17,833 bases of DNA from Candidatus Woesearchaeota archaeon. GTDB taxonomy: Archaea > Nanobdellota > Nanobdellia > Woesearchaeales > WJKV01. The notes under the pieces are model-generated. The model was not told the origin of the DNA, did not search any database, and worked only from the letters and a program-made list of their open reading frames with translations. A program made the translations under genes and the position numbers. Shown here one piece after another: positions 13,730 through 17,833 of this stretch (positions within the stretch are counted from its first letter, which is position 1; the number at the start of each line of letters is the position of its first letter). The DNA lies in the NCBI GenBank assembly GCA_019322855.1, contig JAHWIA010000004.1, positions 1 to 17,833 of the forward strand. The letters run 5' to 3'.

Positions 13730-14803
13730 CTACAGCATCTCTATTCCTAGTTCACTACCTAGCCTTTGAGCTTGGGTTGCTTTTTCTCTGTTGCTGATCC
13801 TTCCCAAGACCCATGGGCTGCTCACGCCAGTGATGATTGTCATGACAGTCAGCCTGCCTTTCATATCATCTGTGACTCTTGCGCCCCAAATAACATTTGC
13901 ATCTGGGTCTAGAGATTCTGTCACCATGTCTCCAGCTTTGGTAATTTCTTCTAGGGTTAGATCTGGGCCGCCGTGTATATGGATTAAAGCTCCTGTTGCA
14001 CCTTCGTAATTGATGTCCAATAGTGGATTTGAAAGTGCGCCTTTTACAGCTTCCTCAACCTTATTGTTCGTATCTGAACTGCCTACTCCAATTACTGCGA
14101 CGCCTCCGTTTGTCATGATTGCCTTAACGTCTGCATAATCCAGGTTGACCAATGAAGGGATTGCGATAGTCTCAACGATGCCCTTGATCATAGTACTGAT
14201 CAGCTCGTTCGCTACTGCAAATGCCTGTTCAATTGGCAAGTTTCCTGCGATTGATACTAGTCTGTTGTTGTCAATCACGATCACAGTATCTGATGATTGT
14301 CTTAATTGCTGCAATCCGAACTCTGCCTTGTCGATTCTTGCTCTTTCAATATCAAAAGGCATAGTAACTGTTCCGATTACTATAGCTCCTACGCTCTTTG
14401 CCACCTGTGCAATGATAGGTGCTGCGCCTGTTCCTGAGCCACCGCCCATTCCTGCGCATACAAAGACCATGTCGCTGTCTTTCAAAGCATCCTTAATCTC
14501 CTGCATAGATTCCTTAGCAGCTTCTGCGCCTCTCTGAGGCATTCCGCCGCATCCAAGGCCCTTTGTGATCTCAGAGCCGATCAGGAATTTTCGGTCAGAT
14601 TCTATTATATTCAAGTGCTGCTGATCTGTGTTTGTTGCGATGATCTCAGCTCCCTTTACACCTTTTCTAAAGAGCCAATTGACCATGTTTCCGCCAGCAC
14701 CGCCTACACCAACAACCTTGATGTTAGCCTGTCCAACTTCTCCTCCAGAATGAGATACTTTGCTGTCTATCTGTTCCAATGCGTTTTCCACGATGAAGTC
14801 CAT
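13730..14803 (-). CDS. ftsZ: Cell division GTPase FtsZ
   Basis: FtsZ is a tubulin-like GTPase that polymerises into the mid-cell division ring. The 357-residue protein has the nucleotide-binding GVGGAGGN (32-39), the tubulin signature GMGGGSGTGAAP (118-129, with Ser in place of the more usual Thr), and TMPFDIERARIDKAEFGL (147-164). It also has the T7 catalytic loop NLDYADVKAIM (220-230), whose D222 and D225 act on the GTP of the neighbouring subunit. The C-terminus ends in a short helix and lacks a long disordered tail, so the membrane anchor partner is unclear. Archaea often carry FtsZ1 and FtsZ2; I cannot say which this is. A ribosome binding site GGGGGA precedes the ATG, the leader is about 150 bases, and two hairpin terminators follow. 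It appears monocistronic. Confidence 0.96.
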   Translation of the reverse strand: MDFIVENALEQIDSKVSHSGGEVGQANIKVVGVGGAGGNMVNWLFRKGVKGAEIIATNTDQQHLNIIESDRKFLIGSEITKGLGCGGMPQRGAEAAKESMQEIKDALKDSDMVFVCAGMGGGSGTGAAPIIAQVAKSVGAIVIGTVTMPFDIERARIDKAEFGLQQLRQSSDTVIVIDNNRLVSIAGNLPIEQAFAVANELISTMIKGIVETIAIPSLVNLDYADVKAIMTNGGVAVIGVGSSDTNNKVEEAVKGALSNPLLDINYEGATGALIHIHGGPDLTLEEITKAGDMVTESLDPDANVIWGARVTDDMKGRLTVMTIITGVSSPWVLGRISNREKATQAQRLGSELGIEML

Positions 14804-14982
14804 TTTACTCTATTTCCCCCTAACTGTGTTTTTTTCTGTTTGTTAAAGTATAGTTGTTGTGAAGTTATTAGGTTAGCGTGCTATCTAGGTCAAGTCTTCA
14901 TTACTGTCTCACAGAAATCGTCTTGTCCAACAATTTCCGTTACGTTCCCTCGAAAAACTTGATTTTAGTGTTCTTTTATAAA
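14804..14982 (-). promoter_or_regulatory. ftsZ promoter and long leader with hairpin
   Basis: On the minus strand TTTATAAA (14975-14982) predicts a start near 14952 and an untranslated leader of about 150 bases, by far the longest in the window. It contains a 9-bp hairpin (14914-14937, two G-U pairs, six-base loop) and, near the start codon, a GGGGGA ribosome binding site. No open reading frame of note lies in the leader. Confidence 0.5.
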
Positions 14983-15022
14983 GAATAACTCATACTTAAA
15001 TATTTCTGTTATTTGATATATA

Positions 15023-15562
15023 TTATTTAGAATATAGTAAGGTTTTTTTGCCTGCATAGAGCCCCATTGACGTCATTTTCTTATATTGTGCCGGATCTAA
15101 GCTAACAAAGCTTATTCCGAAGCCTGTTTCTTTTTTCAAGCTTTCTACGACCGAATCTATTTTTGCTGCATCGATCTTGTTGCCTATGATTAGAACATTT
15201 GCTTTATCATCTTTTATTTCTCCGTGAAGTATGATTGATTCTATGTTTTCATCTTCTTTTATCTCGTTCACAAACAGGTCTACTGTGTTTTTCTTTTCAA
15301 TGAAGAAAGTGGAAATGAAACGAGCATTTGGAGTGCCTGCAAGCCTGTAGAGCTTGAATTTATTGATCTTAACTATCTCGACGAGATTCAGACTATTCAG
15401 CTTCTTTAAGCTTCTGTATGTGGTGGCAGGCGGAACCTTGGCTGCCTTTGCAAGTTCCCTCAGATTGAATTCCTTTGTATTGTTCACTAATGTCGCGAGT
15501 ATCCTGGCGATCTTCTCATCAATGAGTTTTGAAAGGATTTCTGTCTTTGGATTTTGCTCCAT
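15023..15562 (-). CDS. Winged-helix transcriptional regulator with nucleotidyltransferase-like C-terminal domain
   Basis: Residues 14-75 form a winged-helix domain of the TrmB/ArsR style, with recognition helix PPATTYRSLKKLNSLNL and a wing ending KINKFKLYRL. Residues 95-179 look like a small alpha/beta ligand or nucleotidyltransferase-like domain (SIILHGEIKDDKANVLIIG), but the catalytic GS motif and acidic triad of true nucleotidyltransferases are not present. It therefore probably senses rather than catalyses. ATG 15562 gives 179 residues. A TTG at 15580 would add six residues, but the TATA box at 15583-15590 leaves no room for it on the transcript. The palindrome upstream suggests autoregulation. 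It precedes ftsZ on the same strand but is separated by a full promoter region. What it senses and controls is unknown. Confidence 0.82.
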   Translation of the reverse strand: MEQNPKTEILSKLIDEKIARILATLVNNTKEFNLRELAKAAKVPPATTYRSLKKLNSLNLVEIVKINKFKLYRLAGTPNARFISTFFIEKKNTVDLFVNEIKEDENIESIILHGEIKDDKANVLIIGNKIDAAKIDSVVESLKKETGFGISFVSLDPAQYKKMTSMGLYAGKKTLLYSK

Positions 15563-15582
15563 TTCAATTGGGAAGATCAAGA

Positions 15583-15639
15583 TATATAAAAGGATTTCGT
15601 TTTTGAAACAGTGTTTTATGTGTGAAATTATGTTTCACA
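15583..15639 (-). promoter_or_regulatory. Leaderless promoter and palindromic operator of the winged-helix regulator gene
   Basis: TTTATATA (15583-15590, minus strand) is about 24 bases from the ATG at 15562. Upstream lie AAACA-G-TGTTT (15606-15616) and TGTGAAA-ttatg-TTTCACA (15621-15639), a perfect 7-bp inverted repeat with five-base spacer, typical of a homodimeric winged-helix operator. Confidence 0.6.
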
Positions 15640-15667
15640 TGTGATTATATGGTCTATGAGGCGCGAA

Positions 15668-17404
15668 TTACTCAGAATCAGCCTTTTCTAGATTCTCGTA
15701 ATAAGCCAGCAATTCTTCGCGAGAAATTTGCTCGCCTGTCTCTGGGTGAAAGAATTCTGGAAGAAATTCTGAGATTCCATCTGGCTCTGGGCCAGCCACA
15801 TCTGAGAAAATACCGCCATCTTCTGCAGCCATCCTGGCAATTCCATCCTTGGCAATCTCATCCAAAGTTCCATGTTCAATCAAGGTATCGAGATCTGTAA
15901 AATCCATGTCAACAACAGGCGCATTATCAATCACATAGGTTGGGAATAGCATGCCTTTTTTGTAGTGGCCTTCTCTGACAAATTTTATGAAAAGTTCTGC
16001 CAGCGGGGTGTTGTGATCTTTTTCTATTCGATCAACAATTCTGGTAATCAGTTCGTCCCTGACAGGAACTGCTCTTTTTTCTAAATCATCAACATCTTCT
16101 TGAACTATTGTTTCAAATTCTTGGTCTGGCATTTCTTCTTGCAAAATATGCATTAGGTTCAGGCAGAAGTTCTTGTAGATTGATTTTAGTTTAGGCAGAT
16201 TTTTCTTCTTTTCAGGATCCTTAGATAGGAAGAGATCAATCGCATAATCATAAAGCTGAAGCCTAATGTATTGGGATATGGCCAATAAATCCCTGCCAAG
16301 TTTGCCATTTGTCTCTGTGCAGCATCTCTTTACATATTCCTCATATGCCTTGACAAGGCCTGATAGATAGTCTGCGTTCAATTGCCCGTTCAGATCTGCA
16401 GGGCTGAAGCCAGTAAGCCTGTCAACAAGCTTTGATCTTATTTCTTTAGAAACAGTGCTTAGCAAGTCTTTACATGCGTCAGGATCTGCTGTTCTTTGAG
16501 CAATTATTTCCAGATGCTCGTGCCTGTCAAGAAGCATGTCTCTTGCGCCCTGATGATCGAGCCATCTGCCTCCTATATCTCCTCTTACGACATAATCCAA
16601 TAGATTTTTATCGCCTAATACAGTGAATATGTTGAACCAAGGATCGTTTTTATACTCAAAACCCAGTTTTTCACCGAGTTCCTTTACTGTGTCTTCAACA
16701 GCCAAGTATATTGCTACAGAAAGGGCGTCATAATGGCCTCTATCAGTAATCTTGACCTTTTTCTCTACTAAAGTCTGGTTCTTTTCATCGCCAGGATTGC
16801 TCTGTTCGACAGTCAGTCCGTATAACCTATCTTCAAACTTACTTAACATGTGTTCTGCGAACCGTTGTGAAGATTCCCTGTTAATGTCTTTATGTACGAA
16901 TTCCTTTGCGAGCTCCATGCCAGGACTTTCTGTCTCTTTGATTTCTTTTTTTGGTTTGATGCCATCTTCTGAAAGGAAATTATTGATTGTCCTTCTTGGA
17001 TGCAATAAGGCGCTGAAGAATTTCTTTGGATTTCTTGCAGGATATAGAACAATGCTTGCTAGAGTGGCTAAGTCTGGATAAATAGCTGTTGTTGCATTGC
17101 TTATGTGTTCTGCCAGCTTTGGTATGTTACTGGCGAATCTATTTGCTAATGCTGCCAAATTGTATTCAGTAGCAGGCTGCTCTTGAAGCCTGTGGTAAGC
17201 TGCCCAGAATCGCTCTTGTGCAGGCTCTGAAAGTTCATTGTTTGCAATATAAGCCCTTATCAGCTCTCTTTCGAACTCTCTTGAAGTGTCGTCCTTATAC
17301 TGCTTGTCTTCTCCAAATAAGGCAGTCCTCAGAAGATAGGTCCCTATATATAACGGTGTGAAAGGGATTTCTGCGATTCTTTGTACTATGCCAGGCTTTT
17401 TCAT
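15668..17404 (-). CDS. Unrecognised alpha-helical protein (578 aa)
   Basis: I do not recognise a family. The whole protein is predicted to be mostly helical with many charged residues and no convincing catalytic motif. The first 30 residues (IAEIPFTPLYIGTYLLRTALFG) are amphipathic-hydrophobic and could associate with the membrane, but there is no signal peptide cleavage site or clear transmembrane span. Residues about 145-240 contain a low-complexity charged linker. The C-terminal 80 residues are acidic (VVDMDFTDLDTLIEHGTLDE) and include PEFFHPETGEQISREELLAYYE, which looks like a short structured module. Codon use and length support a real gene. The promoter has a TATA box about 27 bases before the ATG. 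It follows the transport-protein gene on the same strand but behind its terminator. Confidence 0.8.
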   Translation of the reverse strand: MKKPGIVQRIAEIPFTPLYIGTYLLRTALFGEDKQYKDDTSREFERELIRAYIANNELSEPAQERFWAAYHRLQEQPATEYNLAALANRFASNIPKLAEHISNATTAIYPDLATLASIVLYPARNPKKFFSALLHPRRTINNFLSEDGIKPKKEIKETESPGMELAKEFVHKDINRESSQRFAEHMLSKFEDRLYGLTVEQSNPGDEKNQTLVEKKVKITDRGHYDALSVAIYLAVEDTVKELGEKLGFEYKNDPWFNIFTVLGDKNLLDYVVRGDIGGRWLDHQGARDMLLDRHEHLEIIAQRTADPDACKDLLSTVSKEIRSKLVDRLTGFSPADLNGQLNADYLSGLVKAYEEYVKRCCTETNGKLGRDLLAISQYIRLQLYDYAIDLFLSKDPEKKKNLPKLKSIYKNFCLNLMHILQEEMPDQEFETIVQEDVDDLEKRAVPVRDELITRIVDRIEKDHNTPLAELFIKFVREGHYKKGMLFPTYVIDNAPVVDMDFTDLDTLIEHGTLDEIAKDGIARMAAEDGGIFSDVAGPEPDGISEFLPEFFHPETGEQISREELLAYYENLEKADSE

Positions 17405-17406
17405 AC

Positions 17407-17435
17407 AGGAAATATTCCTTAGAGTCGTTTATAAT
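17407..17435 (-). promoter_or_regulatory. Promoter and start-proximal palindrome of the 578-aa protein gene
   Basis: On the minus strand ATTATAAA (17428-17435) is about 27 bases before the ATG at 17404, predicting a leaderless mRNA. A second possible box GATATATAG lies about 15 bases further upstream. AGGAA-TAT-TTCCT (17407-17419) is a palindrome just before the start codon. If a longer transcript is made it would fold over the AGGA ribosome binding site. Confidence 0.45.
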
Positions 17436-17460
17436 ATTTACTATATATCGTCCTCACAAA

Positions 17461-17480
17461 GTAAAGAAAAAAGAAGAAAA
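17461..17480 (-). terminator. T-rich terminator behind the substrate-binding protein gene
   Basis: Directly after the stop codon the minus strand reads TTTTCTTCTTTTTTCTTTAC, without a hairpin. This is the usual archaeal oligo-T type of terminator. Confidence 0.5.
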
Positions 17481-17833
17481 TTATTCTTCGTAGTCTATAG
17501 CTTCTCCGTTTTCAATAATTTTAAGAGTATACTCTGCACTTTCCAGGTCTCCGTTCTCGTCAAAACCAATAGTGCCTGAGACGCCAGGATAATCCTTGAC
17601 ATTATACAGCTCGTTCTTGATGTCTTCTGCATCTGCTCCTACTCTCTTCATTATGTCTGCCACAATATTTATTGCATCGTAAGCATGGTGAGAACCCAGG
17701 GTGACATCTGGTTTTCCTGTCTTTTCCTTCATCTTTGCTTCAAACTCTTCAGCTGCAGGAACAAATGGAATAGAATAGAATATGCCTTCTGCCTGTTCTT
17801 TTACTTCCTCAAGGATCTTCGGGTCGCTCCATG
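17481..17833 (-). CDS. ABC transporter substrate-binding protein, LivJ/LivK (Peripla_BP_6) type, N-terminus outside window
   Basis: Only the last 116 residues are inside the window; the frame stays open to the right edge. Features typical of the C-terminal lobe of branched-chain amino-acid-type binding proteins are present: FYSIPFVPAAEEFEAKMKEK, then GSHHAYDAINIVADIMKRVG, where the SHHAYDA position corresponds to the hinge-near YDA motif, and VSGTIGFDENGDL, the classic SGxxxFDxxGD closing motif. The protein would sit outside the membrane and deliver a small ligand, often an amino acid or amide, to a permease encoded elsewhere. Its signal peptide or lipobox cannot be checked here. Ligand specificity cannot be inferred from this fragment. 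Confidence 0.88.
   Translation of the reverse strand, partial: WSDPKILEEVKEQAEGIFYSIPFVPAAEEFEAKMKEKTGKPDVTLGSHHAYDAINIVADIMKRVGADAEDIKNELYNVKDYPGVSGTIGFDENGDLESAEYTLKIIENGEAIDYEE

Overview
This window looks like part of the chromosome of an AT-rich archaeon, most likely a DPANN-type lineage such as Woesearchaeota or Pacearchaeota. Archaeal markers are ribosomal protein S3Ae (eS1), a free-standing Bud32 kinase of the KEOPS complex, an AbrB-PhoU type regulator and TATA-box promoters. About half of the genes with a visible TATA box have it 24-28 bp before the start codon, which predicts leaderless mRNAs. The rest have G-rich Shine-Dalgarno (SD) sequences. A bacterial-type GyrB and FtsZ fit such lineages. 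The taxonomic placement is an inference from gene content, not a measured phylogeny.

Layout, left to right. A phosphoenolpyruvate synthase gene (minus strand, 3' end cut off by the window) is divergent from a two-gene plus-strand unit: a 51-residue single-pass membrane protein coupled through an ATGA overlap to a small lipoprotein. A roughly 100-bp nested inverted repeat lies between the two promoters. Next, three minus-strand genes form a compact locus: an AbrB-PhoU regulator, a large protein joining a receiver-like domain to a kinase-fold domain with altered motifs, and a PHP-domain phosphoesterase-like protein that overlaps it. Divergent from this locus, across a palindrome-rich spacer, is a 50-residue acidic protein with a hairpin terminator.

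GyrB follows, with an unusual leader, then ribosomal protein S3Ae with a long charged tail. Then come a second lipoprotein (minus), Bud32 (plus) and a transglutaminase-like/TPR protein (minus) whose stop codon shares a TTAA with that of Bud32. FtsZ (minus) has a long leader and two hairpin terminators behind it. A winged-helix regulator (minus) has a clear palindrome upstream of its TATA box. The right end holds a 578-residue protein I cannot identify and the C-terminal part of an amino-acid-type ABC transporter substrate-binding protein, cut by the window edge.

Most of the window is housekeeping: central carbon metabolism, DNA topology, translation, tRNA modification and cell division. The part most likely to hold an undescribed system is 3064-7340. 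There a PhoU-like regulator, a degenerate receiver-kinase fusion, a PHP enzyme and a small acidic protein are packed together around a palindrome-rich control region. No rRNA, tRNA, CRISPR array or insertion sequence was recognised, and no gene-free stretch exceeds 300 bases.
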